From positions 62,001 to 126,000 of the forward strand of contig NZ_JABFMU010000004.1 of assembly GCF_013359695.1 (NCBI RefSeq): 64,000 bases of DNA, read 5' to 3'. This DNA comes from Pseudomonas sp. C2B4. GTDB taxonomy: Bacteria; Pseudomonadota; Gammaproteobacteria; Pseudomonadales; Pseudomonadaceae. The notes below the pieces were generated by a model. That model made no database searches. It was not told the origin of the DNA and saw nothing but the letters and a program-made list of their open reading frames with translations. Position 1 is the stretch's first letter. Each line of letters starts with the position of its first letter. The position numbers and the translations under genes were made by a program. This document shows positions 33,081 through 42,889 of this stretch, piece by piece.

Positions 33081-34310
33081 TCAGTTCAAGCCTTCTCTAT
33101 GGCGGAAGGTCTCCGATACAAAGTCGATGAAGGCAACCGCGGAAGCTACAGCAAGCCGAGCATGCCGCGGCTGAAGTCCGCGATGTTGACCGTCTCTCCC
33201 ATGTCCTGTGCCGTATAGTCCACGCAACTGAGCAAGGTTGTTCGTGAGTTGGGTAAGATTCCGAAGAATCAAACGAATGTTATCCGCCCCCTTCGTAGCA
33301 TCCGTAATGCCCTCTGGGACGAGCTGCAGCTCCTTCGCGACTTTCTTTGTGAGATCGCCGAGATCCTCGGATTTGGTAAATGGAATAGCCCGCTTTGTCA
33401 GAATGGATTTGCAGCATGTTTCAATGAGCTCTTTTGCTGTACCAATCGCTAAGGCAGGGTCTCGATCAATAGAATGTTCCAGGCGCTCGATTTCCTTCGC
33501 CATCCAGCCTGCGTCGAGGGCCTCTGCGACGGTCTTAGCTCTTAGAACGGCTCGGGACGAGCTGCTGCGCTGCCGGAAGGAAAAGCGTGGTCGACCGGCA
33601 ATGCGCTCCTCTTCATAGATCTCCCAACCAGCAGATCGAAGCTGATCGTTGAAATGGAGCACTAATTTAAGTGCCTCATCGCGATCGGGACGGACAATTG
33701 GATGCACGACCTCACAGAGAAAACGTAGGAACTGTTCCACCGGGCCGTCAATCAGCTGAAAGCGAGAATCTGTGTAGACCCAGTCATTTTCCCAATCATC
33801 ATTGTTATAACGATGCTGCCAGATATCACCTGCTGCATCCTTGAACCTACTGTCTGTGGACGGAAGTTGCTGAAGGTCGAACAGACGACTCAAGAACTCG
33901 ACGTCGTCGAGCTGACCATACCAAGCCACATCTTCCAAACGTAGGCCATCCAAGATGTTAACGCGGACTTGCCGGGGGAGATCTGATGAGTCAGATCGCC
34001 AGTCAGTACGCTGTTCTCTTGCCGGCACGATTTTGGCTGAGTACCAATCCTGTGTTTCAGGCTCAATAGCAGTCCTCAGTCGAGCTGTAATTTGCTCTTC
34101 TAATTGGCTGCGTTTCGCTCCTAGCCGGGCGTAATCCTGAGCGGGCAGCTTGAACTGCACATCACAGATGTTTGTACCACCATTCCAATTGTCGTAACCC
34201 GTCTGCTCAATATGCGCCGGATACTCGCGTACGATGGCAGCCGCTTCGCTCATGCCCTCTGCACGTAGGAGCGCGTGGACCGTTGCAAGTATCTGTTCTG
34301 TCTGTTCCAT
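33081..34310 (-). CDS. Abortive infection protein with Abi-C domain
   Basis: A 409-aa protein. The C-terminal 130 residues form the Abi-C domain: ALAIGTAKELIETCCKSILTKR, NLTQLTNNLAQLRGLYGTGHGRDGQ and ARLAVASAVAFIDFVSETF. The YGTGHG signature is typical. The N-terminal 260 residues are not recognised; FRQRSSSSRAVLRAKTVAEAL leads into the C-terminal part. The ATG at 34310 has AGGAGCAGG upstream and is preferred to the frame start at 34361. Abi-C proteins are linked to phage abortive infection. It is followed upstream by the DRT1-like gene on the same strand. Confidence 0.8.
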   Translation of the reverse strand: MEQTEQILATVHALLRAEGMSEAAAIVREYPAHIEQTGYDNWNGGTNICDVQFKLPAQDYARLGAKRSQLEEQITARLRTAIEPETQDWYSAKIVPAREQRTDWRSDSSDLPRQVRVNILDGLRLEDVAWYGQLDDVEFLSRLFDLQQLPSTDSRFKDAAGDIWQHRYNNDDWENDWVYTDSRFQLIDGPVEQFLRFLCEVVHPIVRPDRDEALKLVLHFNDQLRSAGWEIYEEERIAGRPRFSFRQRSSSSRAVLRAKTVAEALDAGWMAKEIERLEHSIDRDPALAIGTAKELIETCCKSILTKRAIPFTKSEDLGDLTKKVAKELQLVPEGITDATKGADNIRLILRNLTQLTNNLAQLRGLYGTGHGRDGQHRGLQPRHARLAVASAVAFIDFVSETFRHREGLN

Positions 34311-34506
34311 CGTACCTGCTCCTATCCTTGCTGGTGATTGCGAATCTATGTACCCAAGCATAGCGATGTCCGCGCTAGGCCAAAAGCAGACGTATTTGCG
34401 CTAGGCACTGCAGCCCGATATGAGGTTCAGAGGTGCCCGCGCAACTAGGCGCGATTCTGGATCAGCACGGATGAAAAACAGTAAACCCTGCTTGATCGAG
34501 TCAGGT

Positions 34507-37500
34507 CTAGGCACCTTTGGGTAATACTCTCCGATCCGATGCCATGTCCTCGTTGAAGCCATCTGGCACAGGCTTGAAACCTGAGGCTGGCGAGCGGTGG
34601 CTGGACTGGAACTGGCGGAGGCTCAGTACGTCGATTTCTCCTGTAATGCAGTAGTCGTGGTTACCTCCCTTGACTCGTAATATGTCGCGCTTCCAGCGCT
34701 CCTTGTAAGGTGCGCGGATACGGCTATCACCGAAGCGGCGGTTGTTGCATTGGATGATGTAAGCATGAATATCCAGGGCGGCAGACTCCACCAGTGCGTT
34801 GAATGTGTCGGTGTCGCTGTTCCACTCTGGAACAAACAGTGCGTCGACCTGACCGCGTAGAGCCGCACGATAACGAATATTGGTCAGCTCGCTGCAGATC
34901 ATGATGGCAAAGCGGAAATCACCATGCTGGATTACCGGAGGCTTTTGCCACTGTTGCTCTTGAGTCGGCTGCATCTGCAGGCTTGCTAGGCGAAAGAGTT
35001 CTTGCTCCTCATGGAATGCTGGACGCTGTTTATCCTGGCGATAGAGCATCAGCGAAGGGAACCCAAGACCGTCGTGCGTTAGCGAAGCCCAAACCTGGTG
35101 GCGCACATACTTTCTCGGCGCGTGGAGGTACTCCACCCCGGTGATCAAAGATATGCCACGGCCCTTTAGCTTGTCGGCGATACGCATAAACCATTGGGGT
35201 GGTAGAGACACTTCCGGGAGGATCAAGTAACCAGCGCCGTCAGGCCGAGAGATAAGTTCGTTGATCAGGCGATTGATGCGTTGGTAACGGTGCAGGCCGT
35301 CCGGATCGGGCAACCCCATGATGGCGGCGGTAAAGCTTTCATCTTTGGTTTCCAAACTGGCCACAGCGATGGTCTGTTTGGCATTGGGTTTTCCGTCCGG
35401 GATATGCAAAACCTGCTTTTTGTCGAGGTGCGGCATCTTGTGCGCGGTCAGCTCAAAACCTCGCAGTGCTTGCACCACCAACCCCAGTGTTTGGCGGCTG
35501 GAGGCGGCAAAAGGAGTGGGAGCGATGAGGTAGAGCTCATTGAGGCTGAATGGGCGAGTGGCGAAGGTTAGTCCAGTTGGGGTGCCGCGTTTAAGCCTGA
35601 GCCAGTTCGCCAGTGTGGCTATGCCGTCGGTCATCTCGTCAGGCAATAGCTCTTCTGCGTCAAAAGTTGCGAGGTTTTTACGGAGTGGAATACCGCGCTG
35701 GCTGACCATTTCCTGAGGCAGGCCTGTAAAGCGCAAGGGGATATGGGCGAGATCGAAGCTGAACAGCCGAGCTTGAATCTTCTGTATGTGCTGGCTGGTG
35801 ATGTTCGTTGGCCTGTCCAGGAAGTTATTCCAGATGACGAAGGCAAGGCTCTCCATATGGCCGGTCATTTGGTTCTTCCAGGCGGTAGTCCCCGATTTGC
35901 TTAGGCGGGGCGGAAACGCAGAGACGATGCTCTGCGCTGTCACTTCCCAGATGGATCGCTTCCATAAATGTCGGGCTTCGGCTGGCACGTTGGCAGCAGC
36001 CAGGCTTTTGATCGCCAGAGTGCAGTCGCTCTCTACTTTATTGATCAGGCCACCCAGTGCATTGATGATTTTGTCTAGGTATTCAAAATCTTCACAGGCG
36101 GTTGCCATGCGGATGATGCGTGGGAGGTATTGAGCCAGTTCGAAAAACTTAACTGGGGTGAGCAAATGCTCGATGACTGCGGCGAAAAAGGCATGGCGGT
36201 GTGCTTGCCAATCCTTTGGGGGGATATCGCGTTCGAAGGCTTCGTAGTTGCGAAGGCTAAGGGCAAAACCGGCGCGGTGCAGCGTCAGTGCATCAGTCTT
36301 TCGCAGATTGTCTGCTTGCTCTCCAGCAAGGTTGGTAGCTTTGAGCAAATCCGTAGCCACGGTGTTGGGCGAATTCGGCAGGTCGGGTAACGCGCGCCAT
36401 TCGCTTGCACGTTGGTTGATCTGTTCGGAAATGGCGTTGACCAGAGCAGTACCTGCAGACCCTGCAAGGATGAACAGCTTGTTTTTGCTATTTTCAAAAG
36501 CGATGCGGTCTTCTTCGAGGTATCCAGGTTTGAACAGGATGCTGCCGTTATCTTTTTTGAGCAGGTCCTTGCCGCCGTCACGACTGAAGATCCACTCCCA
36601 AAACTGCTCAGTGGTTTTGATATCGCTGGCGTTTTCCATAACCAGCAGAATGTCGTCCACATAACGACCGTAATACAGTGGCACTACTTGTTGCTCGATG
36701 AACTGGTCGAGCCTGATTAGCGCCGCGTTTGCGACCACAGCAGACGCAGGCAAACCTACAGGTAAACCTTTTCGTAGTGGCGTTTCTTGTGCCCAGGCCA
36801 ACAAGGCGGAAATGAACAGGCGGTTCAGTTTGGACTGCGATTCGCTCAGTTCAATTTTGGCTAATTTGAGGAAGCTATCGTCGACCATAAAGCCGGGGCT
36901 TAGCTCGTGATAGAAACTGCTTACATCGGCTGTGAGTGCCAATACTTTTTTCTTCTCGCTCAGGGCTGTGCGCATCGCCTTGATGCCACCGTCGCGCCAT
37001 TCACGGAAGGGTCTGAGATAGGGCTTGAATGATCCAAGGGCCCACGTGTTGATCTCATCGTGCCGGTTGCGGCGTAGGCGGCTGCCAAAGACGTTGCTGC
37101 TGAGCTGCTTGTCGAAGAGATCGCCGACTTCCATCATCCATAGTGATGACAGCACGTGAAAGTCGATGCTGCAGCGGGCCATGAGGCGGAATACGGCAGT
37201 GGGATGGTTACCGACCTCAGTCGCGCTTAGCCACTCGGCTTCCGGTGAGGCAAAGATCAGACTTTGATCCTGCTTTCCTTTCACAATCTGGATTTCTTTT
37301 GGTGCCAGCGTCCAAGTGCCGAGAAATGCAGGGTCTTTCACCCAATCCTCGTTCATCGCTTCGATCTGATCTTTCAGGCGAGTGAGGTTTTTGCTCAGGT
37401 CGTCTTCATAGTTGGCAATGTCGAACAGCGACGGGTTGGTTGAGTAGTAGAGGTCAACCTTGGCCTTGCGATAGGCGAGGCCAAGGTCGTGCAGCGATAA

Positions 37501-37521
37501 CGACATCTGGATGACGTCCAT
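34507..37521 (-). CDS. drt1: DRT type 1 reverse transcriptase-nitrilase fusion
   Basis: A 1004-aa protein. Residues about 100-370 are a reverse transcriptase with Asp199 (LTADVSSFY, motif A), GLPVGLPASAVVANAAL (motif B) and RYVDDILL (Asp289-Asp290, motif C). A long linker follows. Residues about 690-970 form a nitrilase-fold domain with Glu770 (LILPEVSLP), Lys831 (RQDKQRPAF) and Cys876 (MICSELTN). This fusion is the defining form of the UG1 reverse transcriptases, which make up the single-gene anti-phage system DRT1. All catalytic residues are present, so it should be functional. It stands alone on the minus strand with its own ribosome binding site. Confidence 0.9.
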   Translation of the reverse strand: MDVIQMSLSLHDLGLAYRKAKVDLYYSTNPSLFDIANYEDDLSKNLTRLKDQIEAMNEDWVKDPAFLGTWTLAPKEIQIVKGKQDQSLIFASPEAEWLSATEVGNHPTAVFRLMARCSIDFHVLSSLWMMEVGDLFDKQLSSNVFGSRLRRNRHDEINTWALGSFKPYLRPFREWRDGGIKAMRTALSEKKKVLALTADVSSFYHELSPGFMVDDSFLKLAKIELSESQSKLNRLFISALLAWAQETPLRKGLPVGLPASAVVANAALIRLDQFIEQQVVPLYYGRYVDDILLVMENASDIKTTEQFWEWIFSRDGGKDLLKKDNGSILFKPGYLEEDRIAFENSKNKLFILAGSAGTALVNAISEQINQRASEWRALPDLPNSPNTVATDLLKATNLAGEQADNLRKTDALTLHRAGFALSLRNYEAFERDIPPKDWQAHRHAFFAAVIEHLLTPVKFFELAQYLPRIIRMATACEDFEYLDKIINALGGLINKVESDCTLAIKSLAAANVPAEARHLWKRSIWEVTAQSIVSAFPPRLSKSGTTAWKNQMTGHMESLAFVIWNNFLDRPTNITSQHIQKIQARLFSFDLAHIPLRFTGLPQEMVSQRGIPLRKNLATFDAEELLPDEMTDGIATLANWLRLKRGTPTGLTFATRPFSLNELYLIAPTPFAASSRQTLGLVVQALRGFELTAHKMPHLDKKQVLHIPDGKPNAKQTIAVASLETKDESFTAAIMGLPDPDGLHRYQRINRLINELISRPDGAGYLILPEVSLPPQWFMRIADKLKGRGISLITGVEYLHAPRKYVRHQVWASLTHDGLGFPSLMLYRQDKQRPAFHEEQELFRLASLQMQPTQEQQWQKPPVIQHGDFRFAIMICSELTNIRYRAALRGQVDALFVPEWNSDTDTFNALVESAALDIHAYIIQCNNRRFGDSRIRAPYKERWKRDILRVKGGNHDYCITGEIDVLSLRQFQSSHRSPASGFKPVPDGFNEDMASDRRVLPKGA

Positions 37522-37668
37522 TTCTTAACCTTCGGCAATCCTGAGATATCCCGGATATTACCGAAAGCAAGCATGAGTGGGCTAAAGCATTGCAAGGCGC
37601 TCTATCTCTACTCACAGATTGTCATGACTGGACTGAGCCGCCCCTAGTTTAGTAGGCGCTTTAACGGG

Positions 37669-37715
37669 CCGCTTTTGGCCGATTTTTGCCTATCGCCACC
37701 GAGCGCTATGGGTCG
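37669..37715. repeat. Island dispersed repeat copy
   Basis: Contains GCCGCTTTTGGCCGATTTTT then GCCTATCGCCACCGAGCG, a copy of the degenerate repeat. It lies in the 308-bp gap between the DRT1 gene and the next minus-strand gene, where nothing else was seen. Confidence 0.5.
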
Positions 37716-37829
37716 TTCCCTGCCGGTCGTAGTTACGAAGCGTGCTGGCAAAATCCGAGGCGATCCGTGTTCAGATCGAATGCAAAAGGGTGGTCAGATC
37801 CGTGCAATTACCCACTATGGACATCACAC

Positions 37830-38381
37830 TCACGGAAAGGGTGATTTGCGTAGCGTTCCTGTGCCAGCGAAAGCCAGTGCGGCCTGCTCATTAAATTTAT
37901 CTAAATTACTGTCCAAGAGGTCATCAAGATTTAGCACTCGATGGTGTGCGATCCCTAATCGGGCCCGCGCCTTCTGCACCTCGGAGAAGTAGAAACATGT
38001 GGATTTGATGGCGATAGCCATTGCAGGGCGAATGGAGATCTTTTGGACTTCCAGATGCGCAACATCCTTGTCTCGATATTTCCTCATCTGCCCCCAGTAA
38101 TGCGTCCATTCTTCTTCTGATACACCTAAAGTCTCCAGCAGCCGCTGCTTGAAGGTGGAATCTTCACTACAGACGTTCGTCCAGTGCAGCTCGTCGCGCT
38201 TGTTTCCGAATAGATGGCACCAATCGAGAACTGCTAAGTCCATAGCGTTCTGGCTAACCTCACGCCAAAATTTGTTCATGACACCACGCGACTCCTCTTG
38301 GGTTGTGAAGGTCATTGCAATCTTTGAGGCGAAACTTGTGCATGTCCTTTCAGCTGCTGCGAATAGGCTCCACTTATCCAT
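37830..38381 (-). CDS. Hypothetical helical protein with R-x5-H motif
   Basis: A 183-aa protein of no family that I can name. It is helical and contains RKYRDKDVAHLEVQ, where R and H are spaced as in HEPN ribonucleases (R-x5-H), and DLAVLDWCHLFGNKRDELHW earlier. AAAGGA lies before the ATG. The surroundings (DRT1, Abi-C and a nuclease candidate) fit a defence role, but this is inference. Confidence 0.55.
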   Translation of the reverse strand: MDKWSLFAAAERTCTSFASKIAMTFTTQEESRGVMNKFWREVSQNAMDLAVLDWCHLFGNKRDELHWTNVCSEDSTFKQRLLETLGVSEEEWTHYWGQMRKYRDKDVAHLEVQKISIRPAMAIAIKSTCFYFSEVQKARARLGIAHHRVLNLDDLLDSNLDKFNEQAALAFAGTGTLRKSPFP

Positions 38382-38802
38382 GCTTTTTCCTTTACTGATC
38401 GATCAAACCTGACAGGGGCAGGCGATTCATTGTCGCAATGGTATCTGTACTGTGAGCAAGCTCCCACCAGGTAAACGCACGTTCTGTTCGCACTTACTCG
38501 TCACTCTGGCGTCAGTCCGTGATGTCTACGCATTATCCAGCGGTCGCGGACAAAATATTCGAGAATACAGCTCTATTGCTGTGGCAGCTTGTCGGTGCAT
38601 GACGGCTGAAAAAAGGCTCCCGAAATTGCGCCTTAAGCCATCCTGTAAATGCCTTTGTGACATTATTTTGCTGAGTCGCTTTTTGCCACCTCTCCAAGCC
38701 GCACCGAATGGGGCCTTCCTCAGGAACCTTGTTTTTATCCCAACGACGCCTGTAAAACAGGGTTATAAATAGCGCAGTGTGACATTTGACTGAGGAGGCA
38801 CT
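38382..38802. other. 421-bp gene-free stretch
   Basis: It lies between divergent genes and must hold their promoters. I see no open frame with protein character, no repeat copy and no strong hairpin. Confidence 0.4.
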
Positions 38803-40377
38803 GTGAAGTCAGACAGAGTACAAGCAGTAATGGAACACTGGGGACCCTGTTTGAGCAACATCTTGGCGGAGGAATTGGTTAGACGATATGGCGTGAGTCC
38901 TACCAATGCCAGGCAGTTGATCAAGCGGTCTTCAGCTAAGCGCCTGAAAGGAATCAGCTTCCCGCATCGTTCTTCTTTCGTGTATCTGATCGGCCAATAT
39001 GGTTCGCAGATTTTCTTCGACAGACTCGTCGAGGCACTAAAGAGCACTAACCACGCTTGCGGATTTGGCTTGGCGGCTCTCAGGGATCGTGGCGGCGTGC
39101 TGCCCATTGATCATTTCAAAATTGCCTGCGGTGCACCCAAGCTTCAATCCAAGCAGTTGAATGCTGACAGGGTCCTGGAGCAATTGCTCGCCTCGAACCT
39201 GATCAAGCGCGTTGATTTGGTAGGTATCGGGGAATGTATCGCCCTTGCCAGCTTCACAGATGAAGACGAGCAACTCGCGATCCTGGATCTCAATGCCCGA
39301 ATGAAGGTTGAAGCAATGGCGTTGAATGCCGTTCGGGACTGGGCTCGGCGTCTCGGTATTGGAAGCTGGAACCAGATACGAGTCCGTGGAGAGGGAAGTA
39401 TCCCATCCGCCGGACCAAATTACTGGGATCTATCGGCCCCCTCTTACCTCCATCCTTTGCTCGGATCGACCGGTAGTGGCACGGACACGAAGCCAAAGCC
39501 TGGCTCTTTCGTGTGTGATATCTATTTAGGCGAAATGTTGACTACAGATGCCGCCAAGGCCTTCATCAAGAAATGCCTGAACGTCCGGGTATTCAGCAAG
39601 GTGGCCCCCGTCCTCCAGATGTTCCTGGCAGAGTCATATGACAAAGACGCAGTGCGCGCTATACGGGCCAATGGAGCAATCGCGGCAACTCTTGACTCCT
39701 TGCTGGGGACTGATGTCGCTCAGGCCCTTCACGAACTGGCCTCGGTTCTGAAAGCCACCGCCCTCAACATGGGAAGCCCCGAGAAAATCGATTTGCTGTT
39801 CAACGCTTTGGGCAGAATTGAAGGTGCAGAAGGGACCCTTCGTGGATGCCTTTTCGAATATCTCTGCGCGCAGTTGGCCGATGAGTGCTATCGCAAGCCT
39901 TACATCAGCATCAACAAGCTGGTACGCGCTTCAGATGGTGCACGGGCGGAGATCGACGTGCTTGTCGAGGTGGGTAACACCGAGGTGGTATTCATCGAGT
40001 GTAAGGGACATCTACCCACTGGACAGGTAGATGATGCGGAGGTCGAGAAATGGCTGAAAAAACGCCTGCCTGTGCTGCGCGACTTCGCCAAGCATGAAGA
40101 GGGTTTTAGCAAGGTCAAACAGACCTTCGAGCTGTGGACAAACGCGGCCCTCAGCCCCGCTTCGAAAGCACTCATCGAACAAGAAAACGAGAAAACTACT
40201 CGATATTCGATTGCCTGCCGAGAAGGCACTGAGCTTCTCGACATGATCAAGGAGTCAGGAAACAAATCGCTACTCAAAACCTACAAGCAACATTTCTCGA
40301 ATCACCCCATGGCAGTAATCGCCAGACAGAAGACCAACCGCAAGAAAAGTAGCGAACCGGCTCACGAGTTTGATTAG
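38803..40377 (+). CDS. PD-(D/E)xK nuclease candidate
   Basis: A 524-aa protein. The C-terminal part has a restriction-like core: Glu in LRGCLFEYLCAQLA, Asp in RAEIDVLVEVG and the ExK pair in VVFIECKGHLP. The N-terminal half looks like DNA-binding winged-helix units (LAEELVRRYGVSPTNARQLI, then GGVLPIDHFKIACGAP). The start is GTG with GAGGAGG ahead. I know no named system for it. It is convergent with the unrecognised 800-aa gene. A stand-alone restriction or defence nuclease is plausible. Confidence 0.65.
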   Translation: MKSDRVQAVMEHWGPCLSNILAEELVRRYGVSPTNARQLIKRSSAKRLKGISFPHRSSFVYLIGQYGSQIFFDRLVEALKSTNHACGFGLAALRDRGGVLPIDHFKIACGAPKLQSKQLNADRVLEQLLASNLIKRVDLVGIGECIALASFTDEDEQLAILDLNARMKVEAMALNAVRDWARRLGIGSWNQIRVRGEGSIPSAGPNYWDLSAPSYLHPLLGSTGSGTDTKPKPGSFVCDIYLGEMLTTDAAKAFIKKCLNVRVFSKVAPVLQMFLAESYDKDAVRAIRANGAIAATLDSLLGTDVAQALHELASVLKATALNMGSPEKIDLLFNALGRIEGAEGTLRGCLFEYLCAQLADECYRKPYISINKLVRASDGARAEIDVLVEVGNTEVVFIECKGHLPTGQVDDAEVEKWLKKRLPVLRDFAKHEEGFSKVKQTFELWTNAALSPASKALIEQENEKTTRYSIACREGTELLDMIKESGNKSLLKTYKQHFSNHPMAVIARQKTNRKKSSEPAHEFD

Positions 40378-40486
40378 GTTAATCGGGGGCCTGCCTGGAC
40401 GTGGGGTGTACGTGAGGCAGGCAAGCCAGGCAGCACCAAGTACGAGTACTGCCGGATGCATTGACTCAATGTTTCATGTTTATGGC

Positions 40487-42889
40487 TCACTTGCCTTTGC
40501 GAGGGAAGTGCGAAAATACCTGCGCCATCTGAGTCAAGGATTCAACAAGCGTTTCCAACATCTGACGGCCCTGCATCACTGGGTCGTCTTGCCGATTGAT
40601 TCCGGCCAGCGTGAAGGCCGCCGCGAACTCTGAGGATGGCAAATGAGCGTCCGCCTGCCTCAGCTCGTTGATACCCACCAATACCTTCGTCAAAGCTCTG
40701 GCTTCATCCAGACTCACGCTGTTCTGCAACGCAGCCTCCAGGTGCTTGACCGAGCCCGGTTTCATTTTGCCTGGCGGAGAAGTGAGCACCAACAAAGCGT
40801 CTCCGTCCAGCGATTCAACGGACACCCTAGCCAAATCCTTGGCGAGTTCGAGCACGCCCGTTGGTTCTAACGCCCGGAACCGATGAATTCTGCGGAAGAT
40901 GTCATCAATCGCGTGGTGTGCCCGGAACAACCGTCGTCCCGCCAGCCTCTCAAACTCTGCATTGAGTGCATCGTAAGCAGGACGCAGCTCCGTTTCAGGA
41001 GCTTTAGTGTCTGCAGGCATCGCCTTGGCCTGGGACGCCAGCAACTCCGCTGAGACACCGCCATCTGGTGCGACATTTGCTCCTGCCCATACCCGCTGCT
41101 GCCACAGAGGAAGCTGGCCAATGTCCTTGGCAAACACGTTGAGCAAGCCGAGGTCATTCAGCCCGAAATGAACGCTATACCCACGCGAGATGCCGATGAC
41201 GCCGGTATCTCTAGTAAACCATCGCAGCGATGAACCTCGATAACTGCCAAGAAGCGCGGTGACGTTGGGACGGAACCATAACCAGCGGCTGCCGTTTCCA
41301 AGTTCATCACCACTTAAACGCTCACCGGAGCCATCAACCGCAAAATCCACACGCGTGAGCGGTGCCTCGCCTAGCACACGTTCGCTGACCCGCCCAGGTT
41401 CGACGACCTCGGTTTTCCACAGCTCGCCGCTTAAGCGATGCAGCTTCTTTCCTTGATGCTTAACCGTCCATGATTTAGAAACGACGGAGTCATCGTTCGG
41501 AAATCCTGCGATCGGCACCTCATCATCACTATCGATATCGGTCCGAGAGGCATGGAAAAAACCGGTGGAAGAGCCAAACGGCATTCCACCTTCGTGTATT
41601 GGCAGGTTGATACCCTCCCACCGGCTCTCACCCTCCCCATCCTCCATATGTTCTGAAGCCCAGTCGATGTGGGCGATATCTGCCACCACCTGACTGCGGC
41701 TCCGATAGCTCGATACCAACAGGTACATGCCCCTCGCTTTCAGATAATCCCGAAGGTGCTCAGTACGCACCTCCAACATCACGGGGCGATCGTCTTTGTT
41801 GCGCTTGAGCCTCGCCACCTCGTAGAAGCCCTCCACTGGCCGCACCCAACTGTCACCCTGTCGCTGCAACCCCAAAGAGATCACAAAGTCCTGGTGCAGG
41901 TGCCATTCGTTGGTAGCCTCTCCATCGAAACTCTGTTCTATCACCAGCCCGGTGCCGACCGCATTGGAGCGATGGCTTCCCCAATCACCTGCCCAGTAGT
42001 AAGTGGTGATTCGCTTTGGCTCTGTTTGTTTAACGGGTTCTGCGGAGTTAGCTGGATTTGCTTGTTCGGTTTCTTTCGCTTGTACGTTTAAAGCGAGATG
42101 TAGACGAGTGAAAGGCAGGCGGATCGAAGCAAGCGTGTTGGCCTGCACGGTCTGAGCAGAATGTACCCTCTGCCCTTCAAGTCGCTCAGCATCCGTCAAC
42201 GCGATTGAACCGGGGCTATCCTCGGGCCAGACGTATTTCGTCTCATGACCACCTCCGTACGAGTTTCCGCAACCTATATCGTCCCAACCCAGCGTTTTTG
42301 ATTCCTCACGATGCTCAAGCTCGAACATGACCGAGCCAACCCCGAAATATTCTTCGAGATAACCCTCGTAGCCTGACTGCCCCTCCCTGTGAAGAATGGA
42401 GTCAGCGCGAAGTGAAATCCAAGCGTTCTGAGCCATGGGGGATTTACGGTGCTTGGCCATTTCAAACCAAGCCTGCGATCTCCGCTCCGCAGTTTTAGGT
42501 ATCACTGCCACAACTGCTCTTGCCCCTGAATGCTCTTTCAGTACCAACACCACGACCATTTCGCGCGAGTGGTCGATGGTATCCAATCGTTTACGCACCG
42601 CCTCCCGTGTTACTTCAGGCGGGATCAATTGATCTATCGTCTCGGCAGGAAAAAACGCCCCAGGATTCGCGGAGCCGTTCGTGTCTGAATGCCATAGGAA
42701 GTAACCAGGGCCTTCAGCGGTCACCTGCTCCATGCGGCTGATATCGCTCCATGCACTGCGCCAATTCTCCAGGATCGCCACGACTTTATCTTCCATGTCC
42801 TGGCTCGTGTTTTGGCGCTTGGTCTGACTCTTGTCCTCGGAGGCGCCCGTGTCCATGGTCGCTACCCCGTTATCCTGATCCTTGTTCAT
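40487..42889 (-). CDS. Large unrecognised protein (800 aa)
   Basis: An 800-aa protein with no family that I recognise. The first 40 residues are polar and probably disordered. The middle is mixed alpha/beta with many Trp and Gly (YYWAGDWGSHRSNAVGTG, GYSVHFGLNDLGLL). The last 200 residues are helical and include RRLFRAHHAIDDIFRRIHRF and NELRQADAHLPSSEF, an R-x4-H motif of the HEPN kind. There are no membrane segments and no Walker motif. GAGGGG precedes the ATG. It is the last cargo gene before the island end. A new defence effector is possible but unproven. Confidence 0.6.
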   Translation of the reverse strand: MNKDQDNGVATMDTGASEDKSQTKRQNTSQDMEDKVVAILENWRSAWSDISRMEQVTAEGPGYFLWHSDTNGSANPGAFFPAETIDQLIPPEVTREAVRKRLDTIDHSREMVVVLVLKEHSGARAVVAVIPKTAERRSQAWFEMAKHRKSPMAQNAWISLRADSILHREGQSGYEGYLEEYFGVGSVMFELEHREESKTLGWDDIGCGNSYGGGHETKYVWPEDSPGSIALTDAERLEGQRVHSAQTVQANTLASIRLPFTRLHLALNVQAKETEQANPANSAEPVKQTEPKRITTYYWAGDWGSHRSNAVGTGLVIEQSFDGEATNEWHLHQDFVISLGLQRQGDSWVRPVEGFYEVARLKRNKDDRPVMLEVRTEHLRDYLKARGMYLLVSSYRSRSQVVADIAHIDWASEHMEDGEGESRWEGINLPIHEGGMPFGSSTGFFHASRTDIDSDDEVPIAGFPNDDSVVSKSWTVKHQGKKLHRLSGELWKTEVVEPGRVSERVLGEAPLTRVDFAVDGSGERLSGDELGNGSRWLWFRPNVTALLGSYRGSSLRWFTRDTGVIGISRGYSVHFGLNDLGLLNVFAKDIGQLPLWQQRVWAGANVAPDGGVSAELLASQAKAMPADTKAPETELRPAYDALNAEFERLAGRRLFRAHHAIDDIFRRIHRFRALEPTGVLELAKDLARVSVESLDGDALLVLTSPPGKMKPGSVKHLEAALQNSVSLDEARALTKVLVGINELRQADAHLPSSEFAAAFTLAGINRQDDPVMQGRQMLETLVESLTQMAQVFSHFPRKGK

